A stretch of 64,000 nt of DNA from Corynebacterium sp. ACRQK (GCF_022345965.1 NZ_JAKRMU010000001.1:496001-560000); one strand, 5' to 3'; shown: positions 1 through 9,223, counted from the stretch's first letter. The notes: generated from the letters alone by a model not told the origin. Numbers and translations are program-made.

Positions 1-68
1 ACGTCCCACCGTTCTGCCGTCCTGTTGTTTTGCCCGTCCTGCTGTTCCGCCCCAGGGCTACGGAAAGG

Positions 69-1145
69 CTAGTCTTCCGCCTCGAGGCGACGTGCGCGGT
101 CGGCTTCCTTCAGCGCCGCGAGCAGCGCCTCCAGGTCGCCATCCAGGACGGCATCCAGGTTGTTGGCCTTGTAGCCGATGCGGTGGTCGGAGACGCGGGA
201 CTCGGGGAAGTTGTAGGTGCGGATACGCTCGGAGCGATCCATGGTGCGGATCTGCGCTGCACGGCCCTCCGCTGCCTCTGCCTCGGCTTCCTCTTCCTTC
301 ATCTGTTGCAGGCGCGCAGCCAGAACCTGCATCGCACGGGCGCGGTTCTGAATTTGGGAGCGCTCCTTCTGGCAGGTCACCACAATGTTGGTCGGCAGGT
401 GGGTAATACGCACCGCGGAGTCCGTGGTGTTCACGCCCTGGCCACCCTTACCGGAGGAACGGTAGACGTCCACGCGGATGTCCTTGTCATCAATGTGCAC
501 GTCCTCGACCTCGTCGGGCTCCGGGTACACCAGCACACCCGCCGCGGAGGTCTGGATGCGGCCCTGCGACTCGGTGACGGGGATGCGCTGCACGCGGTGC
601 ACGCCGCCTTCGAACTTGAACTCCGACCACGCGCCATCGCGGGAGGGCTGCTTGGAGCGGATGGACAGGGTCATGTCCTTCACGCCGCCCAGGTCGGTCT
701 CGTTCAGCCCCAGGATCTCGGTGCTAAAGCCGTGGCGCTCAGCGTAGCGCTGATACATGCGCGCCAGCTCGCCGGCGAACAGCGCAGCTTCCTCGCCGCC
801 GGCACCGGACTTGATCTCCATGACGATGTCATCGCCGTCGTGCGGGTCGCGCGGGGCCAGCAGGTCGGTCAGCTGCTCCTCCAGCTCGCCAATCTCCTCC
901 TCCAGACGCTTAGCTTCCTCGGCGAACTCCTTGTCCTCGGATGCCATCTCGGACGCGGCCTCGTGATCCTCACGAGCCTGCTCGAGCTTCTGGTGCGTCT
1001 GGATAATCGGCTGCAGCTCGGAAAAGCGCTTGCCGACCTTGCGGGCAGCTGCCGGGTCGTTGTGCAGCTCGGGATCACTCAGCTGCATCTCCAGCCCCTG
1101 GTACTCGGCCAGGATGTCGTCGATGACTGACGGTGATTGGCTCAT
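69..1145 (-). CDS. prfA: Peptide chain release factor 1
   Basis: This 358-residue protein is a class I release factor that reads UAA and UAG in the ribosomal A site and triggers peptidyl-tRNA hydrolysis. The codon-recognition tripeptide PVT (residues 189-191) follows the RF1 pattern PxT rather than the RF2 pattern SPF. The GGQ catalytic motif is at 234-236, inside the [14 protein letters not shown] block. The acidic helical N-terminal domain and total length are normal. It starts 3 nt after the rho stop codon, and its likely Shine-Dalgarno GAGGAGGA lies inside the last codons of rho, so translation is probably coupled. In mycobacteria rpmE lies between rho and prfA; it is absent here. The methyltransferase prmC, which modifies the GGQ glutamine, often follows and would lie outside the window. 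Confidence 0.97.
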   Translation of the reverse strand: MSQSPSVIDDILAEYQGLEMQLSDPELHNDPAAARKVGKRFSELQPIIQTHQKLEQAREDHEAASEMASEDKEFAEEAKRLEEEIGELEEQLTDLLAPRDPHDGDDIVMEIKSGAGGEEAALFAGELARMYQRYAERHGFSTEILGLNETDLGGVKDMTLSIRSKQPSRDGAWSEFKFEGGVHRVQRIPVTESQGRIQTSAAGVLVYPEPDEVEDVHIDDKDIRVDVYRSSGKGGQGVNTTDSAVRITHLPTNIVVTCQKERSQIQNRARAMQVLAARLQQMKEEEAEAEAAEGRAAQIRTMDRSERIRTYNFPESRVSDHRIGYKANNLDAVLDGDLEALLAALKEADRARRLEAED

Positions 1146-1148
1146 GGT

Positions 1149-2900
1149 TTAATCCTCCTCGTCCTCGCCTGCCAGGGGCGCGGAGCTGGCAACCTGCAGC
1201 ATGAACTCCCGGTTGGTCTTGGTCTTACGCAGCTGTTTGATCAGCAGATCGATGGCCGCCTGCGAATCCAGCGCGGACAGGATGCGGCGCAGCTTGTGCA
1301 TAATGCGTGCCTCCTCTGGGCTGAGCAGCAGCTCGTCCTTGCGCGTGCCCGACGGGTTCACGTCCACTGCCGGGAACACGCGGCGCTCGGAGATCTTACG
1401 GTCCAGCTTCAGTTCCGCGTTGCCGGTGCCCTTGAACTCCTCGAAGATCACCGTGTCGCCGGCCGAGCCGGTCTCCACCATCGCAGTGGCGATGATCGTC
1501 AGGGAGCCGCCGTTTTCAATATTGCGGGCAGCACCCAGGAAGCGCTTCGGCGGGTACAGCGCATTGGAATCCACACCACCGGACAGGATTCGGCCAGAGG
1601 CCGGCGAGGAGTTGTTGTACGCGCGCCCCAGACGGGTGATGGAATCCAGCAACAGAACAACGTCCTTGCCTTGCTCCACCAGGCGCTTTGCGCGCTCGAC
1701 GGCCAGTTCGGCAACGTTGGTGTGTTCCCCCGGCGGGCGGTCGAACGTGGAGGCGATGACTTCGCCCTTGACGGAGCGTTGCATGTCCGTCACTTCCTCC
1801 GGGCGCTCATCCACCAGCACGACCATGAGGTAGCACTCGGGGTTGTTCGTGGAGATCGCGTTGGCGATGTCCTGCAGGATGGTCGTCTTACCGGCCTTCG
1901 GCGGGGAAACGATCAGTGCGCGCTGGCCCTTGCCGATGGGCATGATCAGGTCGATCACACGGGTGGTCAGCGTCTTCGGGTCGGTCTCCAGGCGCAGGCG
2001 CTGGTTCGGGTACAGCGGGGTCAACTTCGCAAAGTGCGGGCGCGCTGCCGCCTGTTCCGGGGTCAGACCATTAACGGTCTCCACCTGGTAGATCGGCGTG
2101 TACTTCTGGCGGTTTCGCCCGCGCCCGCCGCCGTTATTGTTGTTGTTCTTCGGACGGATAGTGCCGACGATCGCGTCGCCGTGGCGCATGCCGTACTTGC
2201 GCACCGTGTTGATCGGCACGTACACGTCCGTTGAGCCCGCGTGGTAGCCAGTGGTGCGGATGAATGCGGTGTTCGCATCGACGAAATCGAGGATGCCCGC
2301 GACAGGCGTCAGCTCTTCCGGCTTCGGTTCGCGGTTGTTGTTGCCGCCGTTGTTGCCGCCGCCATTATTGCCATCGCCGTTATTGTTGTTGCCGCTGTTA
2401 TTGCGGTTGTTATCACGGTTGTTGTCGCGATTATTGTCACGGCCACGGTTACGGCGGTTACGGCGATTGCGACGGTTGCGGCGATTGCCGCGGTTATTGT
2501 CATCGCGGTGACTGTCGTCGCGGTGGTTGTTTTCGCGCTCGTTGTCGCCACGCTCGTCACGGTTCTTCTCGCGATCTTCGCCGCGTTCTTTACCGTCACC
2601 CTTACCGCGCTTTTCGGCGCTTTCTGCGGTTTCTTCTTGGTGCTTTTCTTGGTGACGCCCCTCCCGCGCCTCCTCAACCGGCTTTTCCTTCGGTGCGGGC
2701 TCTTCGGCAGCCTGCGGCTTCCGGGGCGCTCCACCGCCACCAGATGCACCACCGGACTCGATAACGGCGATCAACTCACCTTTGCGGAGACCAGAGGTGC
2801 CCTTCAGCCCCTGTGCCGCTGCAATCTGTCGCAGCTCCGGCAATTTCAACGAGGCGAGGCCATTAGCTTGGCCACGAGCCAAAATATCGGACAGGCTCAC
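1149..2900 (-). CDS. rho: Transcription termination factor Rho
   Basis: This 583-residue protein is the hexameric RNA-dependent ATPase that terminates untranslated transcripts. A Rho_N (SAP-like) helix occupies about residues 1-48. A very low-complexity Asn/Arg/Asp/Gly-rich insert spans roughly 95-190, and the RNA-binding cold-shock-like fold begins near 195. The Walker A motif PPKAGKTT is at 333-340 and is followed by the Walker B stretch VVLLLDS. Large basic inserts before the RNA-binding fold are typical of actinobacterial Rho. The start is GTG at 2900, preceded by AAAGGAC. A 10-codon ORF ends in TGA overlapping this GTG (GTGA), which suggests translational coupling. The 5' leader is long and contains a pyrimidine-rich tract. 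prfA follows immediately in the same operon. Confidence 0.97.
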   Translation of the reverse strand: MSLSDILARGQANGLASLKLPELRQIAAAQGLKGTSGLRKGELIAVIESGGASGGGGAPRKPQAAEEPAPKEKPVEEAREGRHQEKHQEETAESAEKRGKGDGKERGEDREKNRDERGDNERENNHRDDSHRDDNNRGNRRNRRNRRNRRNRGRDNNRDNNRDNNRNNSGNNNNGDGNNGGGNNGGNNNREPKPEELTPVAGILDFVDANTAFIRTTGYHAGSTDVYVPINTVRKYGMRHGDAIVGTIRPKNNNNNGGGRGRNRQKYTPIYQVETVNGLTPEQAAARPHFAKLTPLYPNQRLRLETDPKTLTTRVIDLIMPIGKGQRALIVSPPKAGKTTILQDIANAISTNNPECYLMVVLVDERPEEVTDMQRSVKGEVIASTFDRPPGEHTNVAELAVERAKRLVEQGKDVVLLLDSITRLGRAYNNSSPASGRILSGGVDSNALYPPKRFLGAARNIENGGSLTIIATAMVETGSAGDTVIFEEFKGTGNAELKLDRKISERRVFPAVDVNPSGTRKDELLLSPEEARIMHKLRRILSALDSQAAIDLLIKQLRKTKTNREFMLQVASSAPLAGEDEED

Positions 2901-2929
2901 AAAAGTCCTTTCACGTCTGACTTCTTCAT
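2897..2929 (-). CDS. Possible 10-codon leader peptide overlapping rho
   Basis: A short ORF encoding MKKSDVKGLL begins with ATG at 2929 (AAGGG lies just upstream) and ends in TGA at 2899-2897. It shares the tetranucleotide GTGA with the rho start codon. The same frame is open upstream to about 3160, so the true start is unsure. The overlap is seen directly in the sequence; that it is translated and controls rho is inference. Confidence 0.3.
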   Translation of the reverse strand: MKKSDVKGLL

Positions 2930-3177
2930 CGACCCTTCAAAAGCCTGCGAAGCCCCAGGGTTGGCCAGACATGCGTATTCGACAACAGTTTTTAATTTAA
3001 CCCAAAGATTGCGGGAATCTTCCAGAAAGATTGCCGCCTTAACGTCCCACGATGCGACTGGCGGCGGGTGTAGCGCGGGGTGGCGTCGTAAAAAGAAAGA
3101 AAGAGAAAAGAAACGAGCCTCACATCCGGCTTCCGTAGCTAACCATAGCACCTCCCACACCGCGAGTACCTAACGGC
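2930..3177 (-). promoter_or_regulatory. rho leader with pyrimidine-rich tract
   Basis: This interval of roughly 250 bp separates divergent rho and the acyl-CoA synthetase gene. On the rho-sense strand there is a T/C run with almost no G (complement of about 3091-3117), followed by a C-rich stretch. A -10-like TATGGT (complement of 3142-3147) could start a leader of about 235 nt. C/U-rich, G-poor RNA is what Rho loads on, and rho is autoregulated in E. coli, so autoregulation here is plausible but inferred. Longer ORFs in this interval look spurious. Confidence 0.35.
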
Positions 3178-3183
3178 TAGGCT
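3178..3183 (+). promoter_or_regulatory. -10 element of probable leaderless promoter
   Basis: TAGGCT lies 7 nt before the ATG at 3191, with no clear Shine-Dalgarno between them. This is the spacing expected if transcription starts at the A of the start codon. No convincing -35 was found. Confidence 0.45.
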
Positions 3184-3190
3184 GAAATGC

Positions 3191-4870
3191 ATGAAGTCGA
3201 CGATGCAGGAGATCCCACTATCCGTAGCGAGGATCCTGGAATACGGGGCCAGCGTTCACCGAAACACCACCGTGACCACGTATTTTGACGAAACTGCGGA
3301 ACAAACCAGCTTCCTGCACATCGGTATCCGCGCGGCCGCAATGGCCAACATGCTGCGCGATGAATTCGGCATTGAACGGGGCGACCGCGTGGCCACCGTG
3401 CTTCCGAACTGCACCGAACACTTGGAGGTCCTGCTCTCCGTGGCGTCGATGGGCGCGGTTTTTAACCCCATCAACCGGCACCTCATGGACACCCAGATCA
3501 CGCACATCATCAACAAGGCGGCACCAAAAGTGTTGGTGCTCGACCCGACCTGTAGGGAACAGATTGTCCCGCTGCTGGCTGACTGCCCCTGCGTGGAGGC
3601 GGTGCTGGTGATCGGGCCGAACCTTGCGGATACCGAGGCAGTGCAGCGGCTCGTCTCCGCACGGGGCGAACAAGGCAAGCCAGGTTTTAGCCACTTGCGT
3701 GTATTGAACCTGGAAGCCGTACTCGACGGGCGTAGCGCCGACTTCGACTGGCCGCACATGGAGGAAACCGAACCGGCGGCCATCTGCTTTTCCACCGGCA
3801 CAGAAGGCCCACCGAAAGGCGTGGTCTACTCCCATCGCGCGCTCTGGCTGCACTCCATGCAGCTGCGCGCCGCCGATAGCTTCAGTATTCGCAACGGCAC
3901 CAGCTTCCTGTGCTGTGTGCCGATCTATCACGTCCTCAGCTGGGGCGTGCCGCTAGCCGCTTTCATGGCCGGCGCTCCGATCGTGTTTACCGGGCGCAGC
4001 GCTACCCCGGAGCACCTGGCACATGTGATCGCAGACGCCATGCCCCGCCAAGCCCACGGCTCGCCGGCCGTATGGACTGGCCTACTGGTTCACTACGCCA
4101 AAAGGAACCCGAAGAAGATGAGCTTGCAGGAGATCTACGTCGGCGGTTCGCAGGTCTCCCCCGCCATGATCGACGCCTGGGAGGAACGCTTCGGCGTGGA
4201 CATCATCCACTCCTGGGGTATGACGGAGACCGGCCCGGTGGGCACCGTTGCCCACCCGCCCGCTGGCGTGGCCGGTGCTGCCCGCGCCAAGTATCGCGAA
4301 AGCCAGGGACGCTTCCACGCAGGTATGCGTTACCGCATCGTCGACGACAACGACAATGTGCTGGAGGCTAACGACCGCAACGAAGGCGAACTGCAGGTAC
4401 GCAGCAACACAGTAACGGCTTCGTACTACATGGACGACAGCCCGCGCTTTACCGATGACGGCTGGCTGCGCACCGGCGACATCGCCACAGTGAACAAAGA
4501 CGGCTACCTGACGATTCACGACCGCAAGGCGGACATCATCCGTTCAGGCGGCGAATGGATCTACTCCGCGGCGCTGGAAAACTACCTGTTGGAGCCCACA
4601 GCCGTGATCGAGGCTGCAGTGATCGGTATTCCATCGGAGAAATGGGGGCAGCGCCCGCTCGCAGTAGTAGTGGTTGCCGAGGGGACCCCCTGGACTGTGG
4701 AAACCGCACAAGAGCTGGCCGAGGATCTTCGCCAACGCGTGCCCGGCTGGATGGTGCCAGAGAACTGGACCTTCGTGGATCACATCGACAAAACCAGCGT
4801 GGATAAGTTCGACAAGAAAGACCTACGCCAGCACTTCCGCGAAGGGAAGTTCGAGATCATCACGATTTAG
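3191..4870 (+). CDS. Fatty-acyl-CoA/AMP synthetase (FadD-like)
   Basis: This 559-residue member of the ANL superfamily activates a carboxylic acid, probably a fatty acid, to an acyl-adenylate and then to a CoA thioester. The P-loop-like motif A3 reads STGTEGPPKGVVYSH (about residues 203-217). Motif A5 reads SWGMTETGPVG, and the hinge region is TGDIATVNKDGYLTIHDRKAD followed by SGGEWI. A lysine in the C-terminal VDKFDKKDLR segment fits the adenylation lysine. The first part (PLSVARILEYG) resembles medium/long-chain acyl-CoA synthetases. The start at 3191 fits a leaderless promoter; a second ATG at 3203 is possible. The gene lies divergent to rho, between rho and thrB, which are adjacent in mycobacteria. 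The exact chain length used cannot be told from sequence. Confidence 0.85.
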   Translation: MKSTMQEIPLSVARILEYGASVHRNTTVTTYFDETAEQTSFLHIGIRAAAMANMLRDEFGIERGDRVATVLPNCTEHLEVLLSVASMGAVFNPINRHLMDTQITHIINKAAPKVLVLDPTCREQIVPLLADCPCVEAVLVIGPNLADTEAVQRLVSARGEQGKPGFSHLRVLNLEAVLDGRSADFDWPHMEETEPAAICFSTGTEGPPKGVVYSHRALWLHSMQLRAADSFSIRNGTSFLCCVPIYHVLSWGVPLAAFMAGAPIVFTGRSATPEHLAHVIADAMPRQAHGSPAVWTGLLVHYAKRNPKKMSLQEIYVGGSQVSPAMIDAWEERFGVDIIHSWGMTETGPVGTVAHPPAGVAGAARAKYRESQGRFHAGMRYRIVDDNDNVLEANDRNEGELQVRSNTVTASYYMDDSPRFTDDGWLRTGDIATVNKDGYLTIHDRKADIIRSGGEWIYSAALENYLLEPTAVIEAAVIGIPSEKWGQRPLAVVVVAEGTPWTVETAQELAEDLRQRVPGWMVPENWTFVDHIDKTSVDKFDKKDLRQHFREGKFEIITI

Positions 4871-5016
4871 AGGCGCATACGGCTGCGCTCTGAGGCCTGC
4901 TAGAGCGAGCTTGGGGCGCGCAAGGGCCGATCTAGGCTAGTTTGAGGTAAATTCACCAGGTTTTAACAGGAACCATTCCAACTATTGCGGGAGAAAGTAG
5001 AGTAGCGTTTTCCTGC

Positions 5017-5697
5017 ATGACCGATGTAACTGTGCTGGCCCTCGGGCCGCAGTGGTTCGACCCGATGTATTTGCTTTCGGGTTCCGGACCTTTCGGCGCG
5101 GCGATCTTGCCCGCCATTTTTGCGATTATCTTTATCGAATCCGGGCTGTTCTTTCCTTTCCTGCCCGGTGATTCCCTGCTCTTCACAGCGGGCCTTCTGG
5201 CCAGCCAGCCTGATGGCTTCGCACCGCTGTGGCAGGTACTGCTGATTACCCCGATCGCGGCGATCCTAGGTGACCAGGTGGGCTATTGGATTGGCCATCG
5301 CTTCCACCCCGCGCTACGCAACCGGAAGGACGGGCGGTTCTTTAAACAAGAGCACCTGCACCGCTCCGAAGCGTTCTTTGAAAAGTACGGTTCGATCACG
5401 ATCATCCTGTGCCGCTTCGTGCCTTTCGTGCGCACCTATGCCCCCTTGGTGGCCGGAATGTCGGGCATGCGCTACCGCACGTTCATTCTTTTCAATGTGC
5501 TTGGCGGTGTGCTGTGGGCCAGCGGCATTGTCTACCTGGGGTCGCTATTCGGCGGGGTGGAGTTTGTGCGGAACAACATCGACGCCATTTTCCTCGGAAT
5601 TGTCGCCTTCTCGATTGTCCCGATGCTATTCGGGGTAATACAGAAAAGCCGGAGCGAGAGGAAGCAATCTCCCGCCCCGGCTAGTGCCCAGGACTAG
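5017..5697 (+). CDS. DedA family membrane protein
   Basis: This 226-residue integral membrane protein belongs to the DedA/SNARE-associated (VTT) superfamily. The family is implicated in lipid-carrier or phospholipid flipping and in membrane homeostasis. Visible family motifs are ESGLFFPFLPGDSLLF near residues 42-57, GDQVGYWIGHRF, and the FVPFVRTYAPLVAGMSGM segment with its conserved arginine. Several hydrophobic segments surround these, and the C-terminus is short, basic and cytoplasmic-looking. It follows the acyl-CoA synthetase by 146 bp and converges on thrB with only 9 bp between stop codons. A TAGAGT element at 4998-5003 could be a -10 box with a short leader. The substrate is unknown. 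Confidence 0.88.
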   Translation: MTDVTVLALGPQWFDPMYLLSGSGPFGAAILPAIFAIIFIESGLFFPFLPGDSLLFTAGLLASQPDGFAPLWQVLLITPIAAILGDQVGYWIGHRFHPALRNRKDGRFFKQEHLHRSEAFFEKYGSITIILCRFVPFVRTYAPLVAGMSGMRYRTFILFNVLGGVLWASGIVYLGSLFGGVEFVRNNIDAIFLGIVAFSIVPMLFGVIQKSRSERKQSPAPASAQD

Positions 5698-5706
5698 TTT
5701 CCGGTC

Positions 5707-6633
5707 TTATCCGGTGACATCCACCTCGACCGGACCGGCGATGTCCAGCTCTAATACCTTCATGCCGCGGCCACGGGCTTCTTCCACCAGCGCGTTATCC
5801 ACCGGCTCGGTGCTCAGCACCAGGATCGTTGGGCCGGCACCGGAAAGGAACGCCGGGTAGCCCAGGTTGCGCAGACGGTTTACCCACTCGGCGGTCACCG
5901 GCAGTACCTCGGCCCGGTAGGTCTGGTGCATGCGGTCACGCGTGCCCTCCCATAGAAGGCCCGGATCGTCGCGCAGCGCGACGGTCATTACTGCGGTGCG
6001 GGAGACGTTAAAGCGGGCGTCCACGTGGCTAATGTCGGAGGGCAGCACTCGGCGGATCGCCTCCGTCGAGGCGTGAAAGTCCGGGATAAACGCGGTGGCC
6101 TTAATCTCCGGGTGCACGCCGATGCGACGGGCGTGGTAGGCCGGTGCGGACACTCCATCGATAGGCGTGTTCGTCCACGAGACCACGCCCGCGCCCAACA
6201 CGGAAGCACCTGCGTTATCGGGGTGCCCCTCAAAAGTGGAGGCGATCTGCACCTGTGCCTGCTTGTCCAGGGTGAACCCTGCCAGGCCATTGCCCGCTGC
6301 CACGCCTGCCGTCGCCGCAGCCGCCGAAGACCCCAGGCCACGGGACTGCGGAATGGAGTTCGTGCAGCTCACACGCAACCCCGGAACCGTCACGTCGGCC
6401 TCCTTCAGCGTTGCGCGCAGAGCCCGCACCACCAGGTGGCGCTCGTCCAGCGGAACCTCGCGCTCGCCTTCACCGGTGACCTCGACCTCCAAGCCGGACT
6501 CGATGACCTCGGCCGTCACATAGTCGTACAGGCCCAGCGCCAAGCCGAGGGTATCGAAACCAGGTCCCAAGTTTGCGGTCGACGCGGGAACTTTGACGGT
6601 GGCCTTGCGGCCAACGGGGATCTCGACGCCCAT
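5707..6633 (-). CDS. thrB: Homoserine kinase
   Basis: This 308-residue GHMP kinase phosphorylates L-homoserine using ATP, the step before threonine synthase. The N-terminal [18 protein letters not shown] motif and the ATP-binding [14 protein letters not shown] motif are both present. The open frame extends 39 codons further upstream inside thrC, but the ATG at 6633 is preferred. It gives the family N-terminus ([17 protein letters not shown]) and overlaps the thrC stop as TAATG, a typical coupling arrangement. Gene order hom-thrC-thrB matches mycobacteria; in C. glutamicum thrC is separate from hom-thrB. Confidence 0.96.
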   Translation of the reverse strand: MGVEIPVGRKATVKVPASTANLGPGFDTLGLALGLYDYVTAEVIESGLEVEVTGEGEREVPLDERHLVVRALRATLKEADVTVPGLRVSCTNSIPQSRGLGSSAAAATAGVAAGNGLAGFTLDKQAQVQIASTFEGHPDNAGASVLGAGVVSWTNTPIDGVSAPAYHARRIGVHPEIKATAFIPDFHASTEAIRRVLPSDISHVDARFNVSRTAVMTVALRDDPGLLWEGTRDRMHQTYRAEVLPVTAEWVNRLRNLGYPAFLSGAGPTILVLSTEPVDNALVEEARGRGMKVLELDIAGPVEVDVTG

Positions 6634-7706
6634 TACTTCAACCCCAGCTTGTCTGCAACGGCGTGCGGATCCACGTCGGTGACGGTGGGCTCCGGCATCT
6701 GGGACAGGGCGGTCGTCGGATCCTTTAGGCCGTGGCCGGTGACGGTACACACTATGCGCTGGCCGGCGGTCAGTTCACCGTTGGCGTGAGCGTCCAGCAG
6801 CCCTGCAACGGAAGAGGCCGAGGCCGGCTCGACGAAGATGCCCTCGCGGCCAGCGATGGTGCGGTAGGCCTCCAGGATCTGCTCGTCGGATTGAGCGCGG
6901 AAGTCGCCGCCAGACTCTTCCTTGGCGGCAACGGCCTGCTGCCAGGAAGCCGGGTTGCCGATGCGGATCGCGGTGGCGATCGTCTCCGGCTCCAGCACGG
7001 GCTCACCCTTGACCAGCGGGGCAGCTCCGGCGGCCTGCACGCCCTTCATCACGGGGCGCTGGGTGGAAACGCCGTCCTCTGCGTATTCGGAGTAGCCCTT
7101 CCAATACGCCGTGATGTTGCCCGCGTTGCCGACTGGCAGGAAGTGAACATCGGGGGCGTCACCAAGGCAATCCACGATCTCGAACGCAGCAGTCTTCTGT
7201 CCCTCGATGCGCATCGGGTTCACGGAGTTGACCAGGGCGATCTCCGGGAACTCGGTGGTGGTCTTGCGAACCAGTTCGAGGCAGTCGTCGAAGTTGCCGC
7301 GCACCTGGATGATCTGCGCGCCGTGCATCACAGCCTGCGCGAGCTTGCCCTGGGCGATCTTGCCCTCTGGGATCAGCACGGCGGACTTCAGGCCAGCCCG
7401 GGCCGCGTACGCTGCAGCGGAGGCCGAGGTGTTGCCCGTCGAGGCGCACATCAGGACCTTCTGGCCCTTGTGGTAGGCGTCGGTGACGGCAACGGTCATA
7501 CCGCGGTCTTTGAAGGAACCGGTGGGGTTAGCGCCCTCGATCTTGAGGTAGACATCGCAGCCGGTGAGCTCCGACAGGTAGTTCGCGCGCAGCAGCGGGG
7601 TGCCACCCTCGTTAAGGGTCACCGGCTCCCAGTCCTTCGCGAACGGCATCCGATCGCGGTACATGTTGATCAGGCCGGTCCAGTGGTTCAGAACCTTGTT
7701 CTTCAT
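6633..7706 (-). CDS. thrC: Threonine synthase
   Basis: This 357-residue PLP enzyme converts O-phosphohomoserine to threonine. The PLP lysine lies in [11 protein letters not shown] near residue 65. A Ser/Gly/Asn phosphate-binding region ([18 protein letters not shown]) follows. The length fits the short bacterial threonine synthases found in actinobacteria and Bacillus. The start ATG is preceded by AGGGAAG. It sits 56 bp after hom and overlaps thrB, so the three genes probably form one operon. Confidence 0.96.
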   Translation of the reverse strand: MKNKVLNHWTGLINMYRDRMPFAKDWEPVTLNEGGTPLLRANYLSELTGCDVYLKIEGANPTGSFKDRGMTVAVTDAYHKGQKVLMCASTGNTSASAAAYAARAGLKSAVLIPEGKIAQGKLAQAVMHGAQIIQVRGNFDDCLELVRKTTTEFPEIALVNSVNPMRIEGQKTAAFEIVDCLGDAPDVHFLPVGNAGNITAYWKGYSEYAEDGVSTQRPVMKGVQAAGAAPLVKGEPVLEPETIATAIRIGNPASWQQAVAAKEESGGDFRAQSDEQILEAYRTIAGREGIFVEPASASSVAGLLDAHANGELTAGQRIVCTVTGHGLKDPTTALSQMPEPTVTDVDPHAVADKLGLK

Positions 7707-7762
7707 AGCTTCCCTGTCGTTTCTTCCCAGTTGTCGGTCTTAGCTTAAAGCGCTCTTAGATT

Positions 7763-9088
7763 TTAGCCTTCCATGCGGATGACGGAGTCAATTGCCTTGA
7801 CTGCGTCGAGCTCCTTCAGCTTCGCGACGGTCTCTTCCAGGTTCTTTTCCTTCGCACTGTGGGTGATGACGACCAGGCGCGCGCCGTCGTTCAACCCTTC
7901 TTGACGCACGGTCTTCAGCGACACACCCTGCTCTGAGAACACGGAGGCCACCTCGGCCAGTACGCCCAGGCGGTCATCCACCTGCATATCCACGTGGTAG
8001 CGGGTACGAACATCACCAAAGTTGGCAATCGGCAGGGAGGCATAGGTGGACTCCCCTGGCCCGCGGCCGCCGAGCACGATGTTGCGGGCTACAGCCACGA
8101 CGTCACCCAGAACGGCGGAAGCGGTCGGGCCGCCGCCGGCGCCGTTGCCGTAGAACATCAGACGACCGGCAGACTCCGCCTCAACGAAGACTGCATTGTA
8201 GGACTCGGACACGCTGGACAGCGGGTGGCTGCTAGGGATCAGCGCCGGATATACGCTTGCGGACACGGATTCCTTACCTTCCTCATCTACCAGGCGCTCA
8301 CAGATCGCCAGCAGCTTAATGGTGGAGTTTGCGGCCTTTGCCGCTTCGATGTCGGCGACGGTGATGTCGCGGATGCCTTCGGTGTGCACGTCCTCACCGG
8401 ACACGCGGGTGTGGAACGCCAGGGAGGCCAGAATGGCGGCCTTGCTGGCAGCGTCAAAGCCGTCGACGTCGGCGGACGGGTCGGCCTCCGCGTAACCCAG
8501 CTCGGTGGCTTCTGCCAGCATCTCGTCGTAGCTGGCACCCCGGGTGTACATCGCATCGAGGATGAAGTTGGTCGTGCCGTTGACGATGCCCATCACTTGG
8601 TTGACCTTGTCGCCGGCCAGGGAGCGACGCAACGGACCCACTACCGGGATGGCGGCGGCAACAGCGGCCTCGAAAAACAGGTCCACTCCGGATTCGTCGG
8701 CAGCGGCGGCCAGCTCGTCCGCGTGAGCCGCGATGAGCGCCTTGTTGGCGGTGACCACGGACTTGCCAGCGCGCAGTGCGGCCAGCACTACCTCGCGCGG
8801 GTACTCAATGCCACCGATGACCTCGATGACCAGATCGATGTCGTCACGGGAAACCAGGGACAACGCATCGTCGGTCAGCTTCTCCTGGTCTACCCCCGGG
8901 CGGGGCTTGGACAGGTCGCTGACGGCGATGCCCCGGACCTCCAGAGGGCCACCGATGCGGGCTGCGAACTCATCGCTGCGCTCCTCCAGCAGCCGCAGCA
9001 CTTCTGCGCCAACGGTACCCATGCCCAGCAGAGCCACACCTACGGTCTGGCCGATTCCCTTGCCTGCCTTAAACTTCTGCTCGGTCAT
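7763..9088 (-). CDS. hom: Homoserine dehydrogenase
   Basis: This 441-residue NAD(P)-dependent enzyme reduces aspartate semialdehyde to homoserine, the branch point to threonine and methionine. The Rossmann motif LLGMGTVGAEVLRLL is near residues 20-34. The catalytic region includes TANKALIAAH and VNGTTNFILDAMY, with GLGYAEADPSADVDGFD-like sequence following. A C-terminal ACT domain (from about residue 365, HVDMQVDDRLGVLAEVASVF) is the threonine feedback site in C. glutamicum Hom. The start ATG has a strong AAGGAG at a spacing of 4 nt. Upstream lies a near-match to the McbR operator, in keeping with known sulphur/methionine control of hom in corynebacteria. Confidence 0.97.
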   Translation of the reverse strand: MTEQKFKAGKGIGQTVGVALLGMGTVGAEVLRLLEERSDEFAARIGGPLEVRGIAVSDLSKPRPGVDQEKLTDDALSLVSRDDIDLVIEVIGGIEYPREVVLAALRAGKSVVTANKALIAAHADELAAAADESGVDLFFEAAVAAAIPVVGPLRRSLAGDKVNQVMGIVNGTTNFILDAMYTRGASYDEMLAEATELGYAEADPSADVDGFDAASKAAILASLAFHTRVSGEDVHTEGIRDITVADIEAAKAANSTIKLLAICERLVDEEGKESVSASVYPALIPSSHPLSSVSESYNAVFVEAESAGRLMFYGNGAGGGPTASAVLGDVVAVARNIVLGGRGPGESTYASLPIANFGDVRTRYHVDMQVDDRLGVLAEVASVFSEQGVSLKTVRQEGLNDGARLVVITHSAKEKNLEETVAKLKELDAVKAIDSVIRMEG

Positions 9089-9147
9089 GTCGCTCCTTGT
9101 CTCTCCTTTGTAAGGTCTCAGTGAGAGGAAAGTTGGTAATTTTTTCT

Positions 9148-9167
9148 TAGGTTATCGCACCAACCTA
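9148..9167 (-). promoter_or_regulatory. Inverted repeat upstream of hom
   Basis: A perfect 6-bp inverted repeat, TAGGTT and AACCTA with an 8-nt spacer, lies about 60 bp before the hom start. The arms resemble DtxR half-sites, but their spacing (8 rather than 5) does not fit DtxR. It could be an operator or simply overlap promoter elements. Confidence 0.3.
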
Positions 9168-9176
9168 CCGTACGAC

Positions 9177-9192
9177 TAGACAAAGCTGTCCG
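9177..9192. promoter_or_regulatory. Candidate McbR operator upstream of hom
   Basis: TAGAC-aaagct-GTCCG matches 8 of 10 defined positions of the C. glutamicum McbR palindrome TAGAC-N6-GTCTA. McbR represses methionine and sulphur genes, including hom, in C. glutamicum. The site is about 90-105 bp upstream of the hom start codon. The match is seen in sequence; function is inferred. Confidence 0.4.
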
Positions 9193-9223
9193 TTACCCCT
9201 GCTTTGCCCCGTATCCAGGGAGG

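Noticed and set aside
1..68. Start of prmC after prfA
   Set aside because: Only 68 bp are available and no start with a clear reading frame was seen; two similar GTCCTG-TGTT units are present but uninterpretable.
2330..2520. CRISPR-like or tandem repeat array in rho
   Set aside because: The trinucleotide periodicity encodes the Asn/Arg/Asp insert of Rho; there are no spacers.
2940..3160. 87-codon ORF upstream of rho as a full gene
   Set aside because: The protein reads as non-coding sequence with no recognisable domain; only its last ten codons have a plausible start and the overlap with rho.
9148..9167. DtxR iron box before hom
   Set aside because: The arms resemble DtxR half-sites, but the spacer is 8 nt rather than 5 and no iron genes are nearby.
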